A stretch of 64,000 nt of DNA from CAYMPH01 sp964392365. Its GTDB lineage: Bacteria; Spirochaetota; UBA4802; UBA5550. The DNA lies in assembly GCA_964392365.1 (NCBI GenBank), contig CAYMPH010000005.1:1-64000 (forward strand). Reading direction: 5' to 3'. The translations under genes and the position numbers were made by a program. A model generated the notes under the pieces. That model was not told the DNA's origin. It did not search any database and was given only the letters and a program-made list of their open reading frames with translations. Below, in pieces: positions 17,366 to 25,372 of this stretch (the stretch's first letter is position 1; each line of letters starts with the position of its first letter).

Positions 17366-18349
17366 TTAAAAAAGTCTTTTCATATTTATAATAGCCTGTT
17401 TATATGTCTCTTCCAGTGAAACCTTTGATTTATATCCTGCAGCATTTTTATGGCCGCCGCCTCCGTTTGCCATGGCTATTTCAGCAACATTCAAATCATC
17501 TTTTGTCCTCATGCTGACTTTAACAACTTCTGAATCAACATCCTGTTTAACAAGAACACTTGCAACAACACCCCGTACTGTAAGAGGAAGATTTATTGTT
17601 GTTTCACCTTCAGGAAATGACGCTCCGGATTTAATCAGCATATCCGGTGTAAGTTTCATAGCTACAAGCTTTCCGCCATATAAAACTTCCATTGAAGATA
17701 TAATCAGGGCTCTTAATTCAAAACTTGGAAGACTGTTATTTTCATAGATTTTTTCATAAACTTTATGAGGCTTAACACCAAGAGAAACAAGCTCTGAAGC
17801 CATTTTAAAAGTACCTTTGCTTGTTTTAGAATACTGGAATGAACCGGTATCAAAAACCGTTCCTGCAAAAAGAGCCTGCGCTGCTTTGAAGCTTATGGGT
17901 TTTTTATAGAACTTGATAATTTCATAAACTATTTCACAGGCCGATGAGGCTTCAACTTTTATAAAATTTGATTCAAGTTTATCCTTTCCGCCTTCATGAT
18001 GGTCTATTATAAAAATATCTCTGACGCAGCCGCTTAATTTTGTATAAGCTGCGCCGATATTCGTAAATTCATTGGTATCAAGAACAATCTGTGCATAATC
18101 GCATATGTTTTCAGGGAGCATTTTATCATCAGTCAGGACATTGATCTCATTATCAATATCCATATTTTCATAAGTTTCAAAAACAGGATCTGAATTAAGA
18201 ATAATCGGATTTTTACCGAGATTTACAAGCAGCTCGCGAAAAGCAATTTCCGCGCCGAGTCCGTCCCAGTCAGGACTTTCATGGGTAGATATAATGAAAT
18301 TATCATACTTCGATAAGAACTGATCCAGCTTTTTAAAACCCTGATGCAT
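17366..18349 (-). CDS. nrnA: DHH/DHHA1 phosphoesterase (NrnA-like nanoRNase/pAp phosphatase)
   Basis: 327 residues with the two-domain DHH layout. Metal-binding motifs include ESPDWDGLGAE (the DxDxxGS-like motif), VLDTNEF and FIIDHHEGG; the C-terminal DHHA1 domain has GGGGHKNAAGY. Family members degrade 2-5-nt RNA and/or dephosphorylate pAp. Length matches the bacterial NrnA family. It follows glyQ by 16 nt, at the position where glyS would usually be. Confidence 0.85.
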   Translation of the reverse strand: MHQGFKKLDQFLSKYDNFIISTHESPDWDGLGAEIAFRELLVNLGKNPIILNSDPVFETYENMDIDNEINVLTDDKMLPENICDYAQIVLDTNEFTNIGAAYTKLSGCVRDIFIIDHHEGGKDKLESNFIKVEASSACEIVYEIIKFYKKPISFKAAQALFAGTVFDTGSFQYSKTSKGTFKMASELVSLGVKPHKVYEKIYENNSLPSFELRALIISSMEVLYGGKLVAMKLTPDMLIKSGASFPEGETTINLPLTVRGVVASVLVKQDVDSEVVKVSMRTKDDLNVAEIAMANGGGGHKNAAGYKSKVSLEETYKQAIINMKRLF

Positions 18350-18365
18350 CAGGAATCCGCCTTTA

Positions 18366-19241
18366 TTATTTTAATAGTGGAAAACCCATTTCTTCCCTGA
18401 TTTTCAAATACTGTTCAGCGCATTTTCTTGCTATATTTCTAACACGCGTAATATAGCCGACTCTTTCAGTTACTGATATAGCACCCCTCGCATCGAGCAT
18501 ATTAAATGCATGCGAACACTTAAGAACGAAATCGTATGCAGGTAATGCAACTGCCGGTTCTGTTTTAGAAAGTATTGACAGGCATTCTTTTTCATACATA
18601 TCGAAAAGTCTGAAATACATATCAGTATCAGCATAATTAAAATTATAATGTGAGAATTCGAACTCGCTTCTGTGATGAACGTCTTTGTACAATATTTTAT
18701 CGTTCCAGTTCACGTCAAATACGCTGTTCTTTCCCTGAATATACATGCAGATTCTTTCAAGCCCGTATGTAAGTTCAACTGCAATCGGATTAAGTTCAAT
18801 ACCTCCGCACTGCTGGAAATATGTAAACTGTGTTATTTCCATCCCGTCAAGCCACACTTCCCAGCCAAGACCTGACGCTCCAAGTGTAGGAGACTCCCAG
18901 TCGTCCTCTACAAATCTGACATCGTGCTCCTTAAGATTTATTTCCAGATAACGCAGAGATTCCAGATATAAATCCTGAATATCCGGAGGCGACGGCTTCA
19001 TGATTACCTGATACTGATAATAATGCTGAAGGCGGTTAGGGTTTTCGCCGTATCTGCCGTCTGTAGGCCGCCTTGACGGCTCAACATAAGCGACATTCCA
19101 GGGCTCAGGTCCCAGAACCCGTAAAAATGTTGCAGGGTTAAATGTTCCTGCACCAACTTCAAGATCATACCCCTGAATTACTATGCAGCCTTTTTTAGAC
19201 CAGAAATCATTAAGATTTTTAATTATGTCCTGAAAATGCAT
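18366..19241 (-). CDS. glyQ: Glycyl-tRNA synthetase alpha subunit
   Basis: 291 residues from the ATG at 19241 (GGATGGTG upstream). Highly conserved blocks include GCIVIQGYDLEVGAGTF, EPSRRPTDGRYGENPNRLQH, DWESPTLGASGLGWEVW and QCGGIELNPIAVELTYGLER. These are diagnostic of the alpha subunit of the heterotetrameric bacterial GlyRS. It forms glycyl-adenylate and charges tRNA-Gly with the beta subunit. No glyS lies in this window; the next gene is nrnA-like. Confidence 0.97.
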   Translation of the reverse strand: MHFQDIIKNLNDFWSKKGCIVIQGYDLEVGAGTFNPATFLRVLGPEPWNVAYVEPSRRPTDGRYGENPNRLQHYYQYQVIMKPSPPDIQDLYLESLRYLEINLKEHDVRFVEDDWESPTLGASGLGWEVWLDGMEITQFTYFQQCGGIELNPIAVELTYGLERICMYIQGKNSVFDVNWNDKILYKDVHHRSEFEFSHYNFNYADTDMYFRLFDMYEKECLSILSKTEPAVALPAYDFVLKCSHAFNMLDARGAISVTERVGYITRVRNIARKCAEQYLKIREEMGFPLLK

Positions 19242-19290
19242 ATCACCATCCGTATATAACAATTAAAACTTCAATATCAATTCTTTGAAT

Positions 19291-19318
19291 TTTATAACAG
19301 CATAAATGTTCAAGTCAA
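19291..19318 (-). promoter_or_regulatory. Sigma-70-type promoter for glyQ
   Basis: Reading the minus strand, TTGACT (19313-19318) and TATAAA (19291-19296) are separated by 16 nt, about 50 nt upstream of the glyQ ATG. Confidence 0.6.
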
Positions 19319-19435
19319 GTAAATAACTCATACAAAACGTTTTTTTCAAGATCATTGATTTTTAATAAACAATATATTTTTGTACACCCATTATGGTTTC
19401 TCACTAATACTGAATTCCATAATGCTGAACATTTT

Positions 19436-20941
19436 CTATATATTCGCGGAATAAGATTCCAGCAATTCCCGGTGCAGCTTTTCAAAATCAGATTTCACTA
19501 TAAGATTGAAGAAAGAAAGCACATCATCATCAATAACTTCAAATTTAGATTTAATATTTTCAATTTCCACCATGGCATCTGCAATATATACTATATTAAC
19601 AAGCGGTTTTAATTTTTCAGGTGCCAGATGAGGCCTATGATGATATTTTATGGAATTTACAAAAATTTCATCAAACTCCCATTTTTGAAAAATTAAACTG
19701 CCAAGCTCACTATGGCTCATGCCCAGCCCTATTTCCTCAAGCAGATTTATATTCTCCAGACCCTTATAGCCTGAAATCTCAATCAGCTTTTTAAGGAATG
19801 AAGGCTTTAAAGAATAAAGTATAATCTGACCGATATCAGCAAGAAGCGCCGATAGATATGCAAAATCAGTTAATTCTTTACAGCCGTAAATGTTTGCAAT
19901 CTTTTGAGCGTAAAAAGCCATTTTTTCAGAATTTTCCCAGGTTTTCTGAAATTTTTTATACCGCGACTCAATAATTTCCTGAACCCCGCATGCAAGAATT
20001 AGAGTTTCCACTCCTTTAATACTAACTTTATTAACTGCTGATTCAATAGAATTAATTTTGCCGCTAGAAGTTCCGGCATGGATTCCGGATGAATTTGCAA
20101 GTTTTATTACTGAAGCGCTGAGACCGGGATCACGCGCAATTTTTTCTGAAATATCTTTTAAAGATGCATCCGGTTCAGAACATAAAGCTTTAATCTCCCT
20201 GATATTATCCGGAAATGCGGGAATTGATCTGATTTCATTCATTATTTCATCAGTAATTTTAAAAGAGGATTCATTTCTTAAATTTTTCCGGGGTATTGAT
20301 ATAACGGCTCTGGTTAATTCGTCAATCCTGTCTATTTTAAGCGAATCTGAATTCAGGCCTGAATTTTTCAGCAGCATGGTTATCATTACAAGGCCGAGTC
20401 CTGCTCCCTCTGAATCATCAAGAATATCTTCAAAAGCCTCGGAGATGTCCTCATATTTATAAGCTTTTAAAATTCTTGAATTAATCTTTTCAAGCTCAGC
20501 TTCAAGAATGGATGAGTTGTTAAGTATGCTTATTTTCAGGCAGTCTTTCATAGACGAAAAAACAATCTTCACAAAAAATTCAGACTCAATAAGGCTTCTG
20601 AAATATTTTTTATTGCCGGATTGATAAATATCTTTTTTAAAATTATCCATCCCTTTTTTGTATTCTGAAAGATTATTTATATCCAGTTTGTTCATATCAA
20701 AATAAAGTCTTTTAATATTGGCTTTAACCGAATTATTAACAAGCTCTCTTAACACAGTCATCACTGTTTCTTTGATATAAAGCTGATCATGATATTCTAA
20801 AAATCTGCGGGTAAGCTTAACTACTGCTGCTTCTGATTCTGAGGAAAACTGTTTGAATTGAATCGATACATCTTCTTCAGAATGAAATGCTTCTTTGTAG
20901 TTTTCAGGCGATATTTCATATACACTGTTTTTAGTATTCAT
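19436..20941 (-). CDS. GHKL ATPase-HDOD fusion protein
   Basis: 501 residues. The N-terminal half (about 45-220) is a histidine-kinase-type ATPase fold with LRELVNNSVKANIK (N box) and EGAGLGLVMITMLLKN (lid). It closely parallels the stand-alone protein at 6838-7494. The C-terminal half (about 235-490) is an HDOD domain (SIPAFPDNIREIKAL, IARDPGLSASVIKLANS, GLGMSHSELGSLIFQKW, YHHRPHLAPE). HDOD domains are signalling modules related to HD phosphohydrolases, often in motility or stress control. The combination suggests ATP-dependent control of HDOD output. No transmembrane helices. Confidence 0.85.
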   Translation of the reverse strand: MNTKNSVYEISPENYKEAFHSEEDVSIQFKQFSSESEAAVVKLTRRFLEYHDQLYIKETVMTVLRELVNNSVKANIKRLYFDMNKLDINNLSEYKKGMDNFKKDIYQSGNKKYFRSLIESEFFVKIVFSSMKDCLKISILNNSSILEAELEKINSRILKAYKYEDISEAFEDILDDSEGAGLGLVMITMLLKNSGLNSDSLKIDRIDELTRAVISIPRKNLRNESSFKITDEIMNEIRSIPAFPDNIREIKALCSEPDASLKDISEKIARDPGLSASVIKLANSSGIHAGTSSGKINSIESAVNKVSIKGVETLILACGVQEIIESRYKKFQKTWENSEKMAFYAQKIANIYGCKELTDFAYLSALLADIGQIILYSLKPSFLKKLIEISGYKGLENINLLEEIGLGMSHSELGSLIFQKWEFDEIFVNSIKYHHRPHLAPEKLKPLVNIVYIADAMVEIENIKSKFEVIDDDVLSFFNLIVKSDFEKLHRELLESYSANI

Positions 20942-21306
20942 TATTTTTTATCCGCATTTAATATTATCACCGGTTTATGTTATTTCAGCAAAAATTACAT
21001 AATTAGCTTTTTATACCTTAATAAGAGCATTCGGAGCTATTATGCTGTAGCTCTATATACTTATCGAACTATTTATAGTTCATGTGAAATAAAAAAAACA
21101 ATACATACCCTAAAGAGTTTATATATTATAAATAGCGGCTTTTAAAAAGAAACAATTCTTTAAACAAATAGACAATAAAACGATTTTATTGATATTATTT
21201 ATTAATCTTGACAATAGACATATTTTTATATTAAATGTAAAAAAGATATTTTCATCTTATCAGCAGCAGATATTCTAAATTATTTAAAATTTTCAAGAGG
21301 AGCATC
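20942..21306. other. Divergent intergenic region
   Basis: 365 nt between the HDOD gene and the receiver gene. It is very AT-rich and holds the receiver-gene promoter near its right end. I see no RNA gene, repeat or credible reading frame in the rest. Confidence 0.5.
21208..21236 (+). promoter_or_regulatory. Sigma-70-type promoter for the receiver gene
   Basis: A perfect -35 TTGACA (21208-21213) is followed at 15-17 nt by TATTAA/TTAAAT, about 70 nt upstream of the ATG at 21307, which has GAGGAG as ribosome site. Confidence 0.5.
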
Positions 21307-21753
21307 ATGAAAAGTAAAAGCGATTTTCCGAGTTTAAATCAGAAACCGCCTGCAGGGTTCAAATCCAACGGAAAACCTTATAAAGTAATGGTTGTTGAAG
21401 ACAAGGAATTTCAGAGAAAACAGATAGCCCAGATACTTGAATCTGAAGGGTATGCAATAGTAGCACAGGCATCGAACGGAAGGGAAGCTATCCAGAAATT
21501 TGATGCCCTGGATGGAGGCATTGATTTAATAACAACAAATCTTGATATGCCTGTTCTTGACGGATATGCTCTTGTTTTTGAATTAAAGGAAAAGAAAAAA
21601 AAACCGCTGATCGTTTTCATAAGCGAAGATACAACCAAGGGAGTAATGCAGGATCTTATTTCCATGGGAATTGGCGATTTTATTTTAAAACCAATTGATA
21701 GACGCACTATTCTTGACCGGATAAAAAATGCTGTTATTAAATCCGGTATATAA
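21307..21753 (+). CDS. CheY-like receiver lacking the phospho-acceptor Asp
   Basis: 148 residues: a 24-residue leader then one receiver domain. The acidic pair (Glu31, Asp32), Ser106 and Lys128 (ILKPID) are present. The residue that should be phosphorylated is Asn78 in DLITTNLDMPVLDG, where canonical receivers have Asp three residues before MP. The codon is AAT. The domain may be constitutive or phosphorylation-independent, or may use Asp80 atypically. It starts 17 nt before the 356-residue gene downstream and is surely co-transcribed with it. Confidence 0.88.
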   Translation: MKSKSDFPSLNQKPPAGFKSNGKPYKVMVVEDKEFQRKQIAQILESEGYAIVAQASNGREAIQKFDALDGGIDLITTNLDMPVLDGYALVFELKEKKKKPLIVFISEDTTKGVMQDLISMGIGDFILKPIDRRTILDRIKNAVIKSGI

Positions 21754-21770
21754 AAGGCGGAACTGAATTT

Positions 21771-22841
21771 ATGGGCGACAATATAGAATCTGCTGTCAGC
21801 AACCTTTCTGTAGAAACAAAAAAACTGGAAATTGCTTCCTACTACACTCACGGAAATCTTGAAAAAGCAAAAGAAATGCTTGCCGGCACATACAAGGATG
21901 TTTTCGCCCTTAAAGTAGTTTTCACTTCATCTGTTTATGGAGCAGCTCTGATTTTTTTGAATAATATTTATCTGGAAGCTTCAAGCTGCTACATCATTAT
22001 CTCCCATTCATTTGATGTTGGAGATATTAAAACAAATGTAGAATGGAAGATGTTTGAGAAATCCATCGCCGAAAACATTGAGCGCAAAGAACATGACGAT
22101 ATATTGAGCAACCAGCTAAGAGAAGGTCTACTTTCAGCCTTGAATATAGAGCAGTGCGGCAAGATTAAATCTCTTGTTGATCAAAATGACGCAATCGCTA
22201 TAAATCATATTTTTCAAAATATATTACAAGACAAAGCAGGCTTTCATAAAGTTAATGTTTCGGTAGATGTTGAACTAATATCTTCTCTCGATATGGAAAT
22301 AAGTTCAACCAGCAGTAAAAAAATCAATCCGAACGAATTAAAAGGTGAAACAAAAGAAGAAGAAGAAAAAAAAGACGTTAAAAATGATGAAGCTGCAAAA
22401 GAAGATAACCCGCTTAGCGGAAAAGAGGTTAAGCTTGTTTTAAGAGGAAGCCTTATACTTTCTCCAATCAAAGGAAGAGAAGTTTCAAAACTCGTTATAG
22501 GGGACAGGGTAAAAATCAGCATTATTGATAAAAGCACGAAAGCCATAAGTGTAGCTAAAGCTTTTAACGCAATTTCAGAAGACGGCAAAATGCATCCGAT
22601 AAACGGACGTATCGTTTCCATTAAATATGACGATAAGAACGGTTATAAAATTTTTGCAATTGTCGCCAAAGCTATATATATGCAAATTGATGAAGAAGAG
22701 AAAAATTTAAAAGTTGCCATGGATGATACCACTGTATCTTCAGCATCTGATTCAACTTCTAAAATGAATCTGCCGCTTGTTCTTTCTCTCGCATTTGTGC
22801 TGATCCTGCTTATTACTGTTATTATACTTTTCCTGAAATAA
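21771..22841 (+). CDS. C-terminally anchored protein of unknown function, partner of the receiver
   Basis: 356 residues. The N-terminal half is helical (about 1-165). A charged K/E-rich linker (about 180-215) follows. A compact beta-rich domain (about 220-310) contains LVLRGSLILSPIKGREVSKL and GDRVKISIIDKS. One transmembrane helix ends the protein (about 334-355), so most of it faces the cytoplasm. No family is recognised; the beta-domain recalls small effector-binding barrels such as PilZ, but lacks the PilZ RxxxR motif. It is in operon with the Asp-less receiver. Confidence 0.7.
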   Translation: MGDNIESAVSNLSVETKKLEIASYYTHGNLEKAKEMLAGTYKDVFALKVVFTSSVYGAALIFLNNIYLEASSCYIIISHSFDVGDIKTNVEWKMFEKSIAENIERKEHDDILSNQLREGLLSALNIEQCGKIKSLVDQNDAIAINHIFQNILQDKAGFHKVNVSVDVELISSLDMEISSTSSKKINPNELKGETKEEEEKKDVKNDEAAKEDNPLSGKEVKLVLRGSLILSPIKGREVSKLVIGDRVKISIIDKSTKAISVAKAFNAISEDGKMHPINGRIVSIKYDDKNGYKIFAIVAKAIYMQIDEEEKNLKVAMDDTTVSSASDSTSKMNLPLVLSLAFVLILLITVIILFLK

Positions 22842-22858
22842 AAATTTAGACATAAAAA

Positions 22859-23617
22859 TTACAATCTGACAGAGATTCCTTTTTCTTTCAGATATTCCTT
22901 CACCTGTCTAATGGAAATTTCCCTGAAATGAAAAATTGATGCAGCCAGTACTGCATCAGCTCCTCCTGCGGATAGTCCTTCAAGCATATGTTCCTTTGTG
23001 CCGACTCCGCCGGAAGCTATTACAGGAATTCTTACGGCATCAGAAACCGCCCGTGTCAGTTCGATATCAAAACCTATTTTTGTTCCATCCCTGTCCATGC
23101 TTGTAAGAAGGATCTCGCCAGCGCCAAGCTGCTCCGCTCTCACAGCCCATTCAACAGCATCAAGCTCTGTAGGAGTACGGCCTCCATGCAGGTACACGGT
23201 CCAGCTTCCGGAGTCATTTCTCTTAGCATCTATTGCTACAAGGATGCACTGTGATCCGAAACGCTCTGCTGATTTTGTTAAAATTTCAGGGTTATTAACT
23301 GCTGCAGTATTGATTGAAACCTTGTCAGCTCCGTTTTCAAGAATCATTCTCACATCATCAATGGTCCTTATACCACCGCCAACTGTAAATGGGATGTGAA
23401 CTGTTTCTGCAACACGTTTAACCATATCGAGAATTATATTTCTTTTATCTGAAGATGCTGTTATATCCAGAAAAACAAGTTCATCCGCACCTTCGCTGTC
23501 GTAAAATAATCCGTTCTCAACCGGATCACCCGCATCAACGAGATTTACAAAATTTACACCCTTGACAACGCGTCCATTGCTGACATCAAGGCATGGAATT
23601 ATTCTTTTAGCAAGCAT
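22859..23617 (-). CDS. hisF: Imidazole glycerol phosphate synthase, cyclase subunit
   Basis: 252 residues, normal length. The beta/alpha barrel begins MLAKRIIPCLDVSNGRVVKG, with Asp in the CLDV catalytic position. Further marks are TVGGGIRTIDDV, VAIDAKR, LLTSMDRDGTKIGFD and IPVIASGGVG. With HisH it converts PRFAR and ammonia to IGP and AICAR in histidine synthesis. hisH is not adjacent. GGAG precedes the start. Confidence 0.96.
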   Translation of the reverse strand: MLAKRIIPCLDVSNGRVVKGVNFVNLVDAGDPVENGLFYDSEGADELVFLDITASSDKRNIILDMVKRVAETVHIPFTVGGGIRTIDDVRMILENGADKVSINTAAVNNPEILTKSAERFGSQCILVAIDAKRNDSGSWTVYLHGGRTPTELDAVEWAVRAEQLGAGEILLTSMDRDGTKIGFDIELTRAVSDAVRIPVIASGGVGTKEHMLEGLSAGGADAVLAASIFHFREISIRQVKEYLKEKGISVRL

Positions 23618-23637
23618 ATCATCTCCACGGTTCTTTT

Positions 23638-25152
23638 CTATAAAGCCTTAATCCATTCAGATACAACTTTGTCAATCAGGTTCTTATTTTTTTCCGACCA
23701 GGCGTAAGCCTTCTGAGAAACATCTCTTTCTTCCTTGTCGATATTGGAAAATGAATCATAAAGTTTTCTTTCTGAAAAATCTGTTACCATAATTACAAAA
23801 ACAAATTTTCTACCTGACCTGGAAAACATGTAGCCAGCCAGAGATGCAGCATAATTAACTGCACCGGTTTTAGCCCACACCCTGAATGCGGAATCATCTT
23901 CGTACAATCTTTTACTCAGAGATCCCTCCCACCCTGACGCAGGCAGCAGTGAAAAATAATTTCTTCCATTAAAGTCTATTCCATCTGCATATATAAAAAA
24001 AGCTGCAAGCTGTTCAGGCGTGATTCTGTTCAAGCTTGTGAGTCCGGAACCGTTTACAATTTTAAATCCGTTCCAGTCTAAATTTTTCATTCGGATTTTT
24101 AAATAATCCGTTACAGCAGAAGCAGAGCTTTCAAAATTGAGGACTTTCCCTGTTAATTTTTTTGCAGTTTCAAGCATCAGAAGTTCAGTCATCAGATTAT
24201 TGCTGTATGTTAATATCATATCAGAAATTTCAATTACTGAAAGTCCGGAATGTTCCTGAATTACTTTAATTTTACCCGGTACTGCCTTTGGCGATGGCTC
24301 AGGCAGTTCAAGTCCCTGCATTGCGCAGAATTTTTTGAGCATCATTGCTGTGTATAATCCCGGTTTTTTTACAGGAAGCCTTTCCCTTCCTCTGCTTCTT
24401 GCATCCTGTGTTATAATCCATTTTTCAACGGTTTTTCCAGGAATATATTCAAATCTGCCATCTTCATCTCTTTTTTTATCAATTATTTCCGCTTTAAAAA
24501 TCGGCAGCGATGGTACAATATTCACATAAGTTCTTTTATCAGATTTATTTTTCTCCCACCATGCATATACAGAATTCATATCAAGGGATAAGGCGCTCAC
24601 ACCCTGGTTGTATGATTCATAATTCTGCATGCCTGAATCAATCACTTTAGAGGAAAAAAGTCCTGTTTCATCGAAATAAAAATTGCCTGAAATTTTATTT
24701 ATTCCGTAAGATTTTATTCTGCCTGCCATTAACATCAGATGCACCGCATTAAGAAGAGGATCGCCTGTGCCTTTTAAATACAGGTCTCCTGTTAAAACGC
24801 CATCTTTAACAGCTCCAATAATTCCAACAGTAGTTTTAAATCTGTAATCAGGTCCGAGAACTTTTAATGCAGCAATTGTTACAGGCACTTTGGTTGTAGA
24901 TGCCGGAATAAACGGGACCTTCCTGTTGCGGCTTGAGACAACTTTCTTTTCATTAATATCATAAATTAAAAATCCCGCATTCCCATCAGCTTCAATAATT
25001 GAATCAAAAATTTCAGCAGCTTTAGTTTCAGTATCCTGACCTAAAGTTATTTCAATTTCATCCTTTTTTGAGCAGGAAAACAAAAACAAAGCAGCAATTG
25101 GAATCAGGATAAACCATATTATTAAATTTTTATTTTTCAGAGCAAACTCCAT
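23638..25152 (-). CDS. dacB: D-Ala-D-Ala carboxypeptidase/endopeptidase, PBP4-type (S13), lipoprotein
   Basis: 504 residues from the ATG at 25152, chosen because it gives a clean lipoprotein signal ending in LFLFSC; the frame runs on upstream to 25386 without a signal. Penicillin-binding motifs are complete: SxxK (STTK in IPASTTKVP), SxN (SNN in TYSNNLMTEL) and KTG (AKTGAVN). Family S13 enzymes trim D-Ala and cut peptide cross-links in peptidoglycan. It is divergent from the ligase gene, 220 nt away. Confidence 0.9.
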   Translation of the reverse strand: MEFALKNKNLIIWFILIPIAALFLFSCSKKDEIEITLGQDTETKAAEIFDSIIEADGNAGFLIYDINEKKVVSSRNRKVPFIPASTTKVPVTIAALKVLGPDYRFKTTVGIIGAVKDGVLTGDLYLKGTGDPLLNAVHLMLMAGRIKSYGINKISGNFYFDETGLFSSKVIDSGMQNYESYNQGVSALSLDMNSVYAWWEKNKSDKRTYVNIVPSLPIFKAEIIDKKRDEDGRFEYIPGKTVEKWIITQDARSRGRERLPVKKPGLYTAMMLKKFCAMQGLELPEPSPKAVPGKIKVIQEHSGLSVIEISDMILTYSNNLMTELLMLETAKKLTGKVLNFESSASAVTDYLKIRMKNLDWNGFKIVNGSGLTSLNRITPEQLAAFFIYADGIDFNGRNYFSLLPASGWEGSLSKRLYEDDSAFRVWAKTGAVNYAASLAGYMFSRSGRKFVFVIMVTDFSERKLYDSFSNIDKEERDVSQKAYAWSEKNKNLIDKVVSEWIKAL

Positions 25153-25372
25153 AAGTTGAAAATTTACAAACTCATTTAAAAAGTTTATTAGAGAATTTTG
25201 AATAGGATTTAAAGGATATATTTTATTGACAAGCGAAATTTTGCCCATATCACCCTGCCCCATTACCTTCTTAAAAGTAAAGGGAAGAAAAATTTTATTA
25301 AAATTAATCCTTGATTTTATTTTAATAAATCCATTCTCTCGTGAGAAAGCATTTATCAGCATAGAGGATTTC

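Noticed and set aside
20858..21145. Plus-strand 95-aa aromatic-rich frame
   Set aside because: Overlaps the start of the HDOD gene and has no ribosome site or domain.
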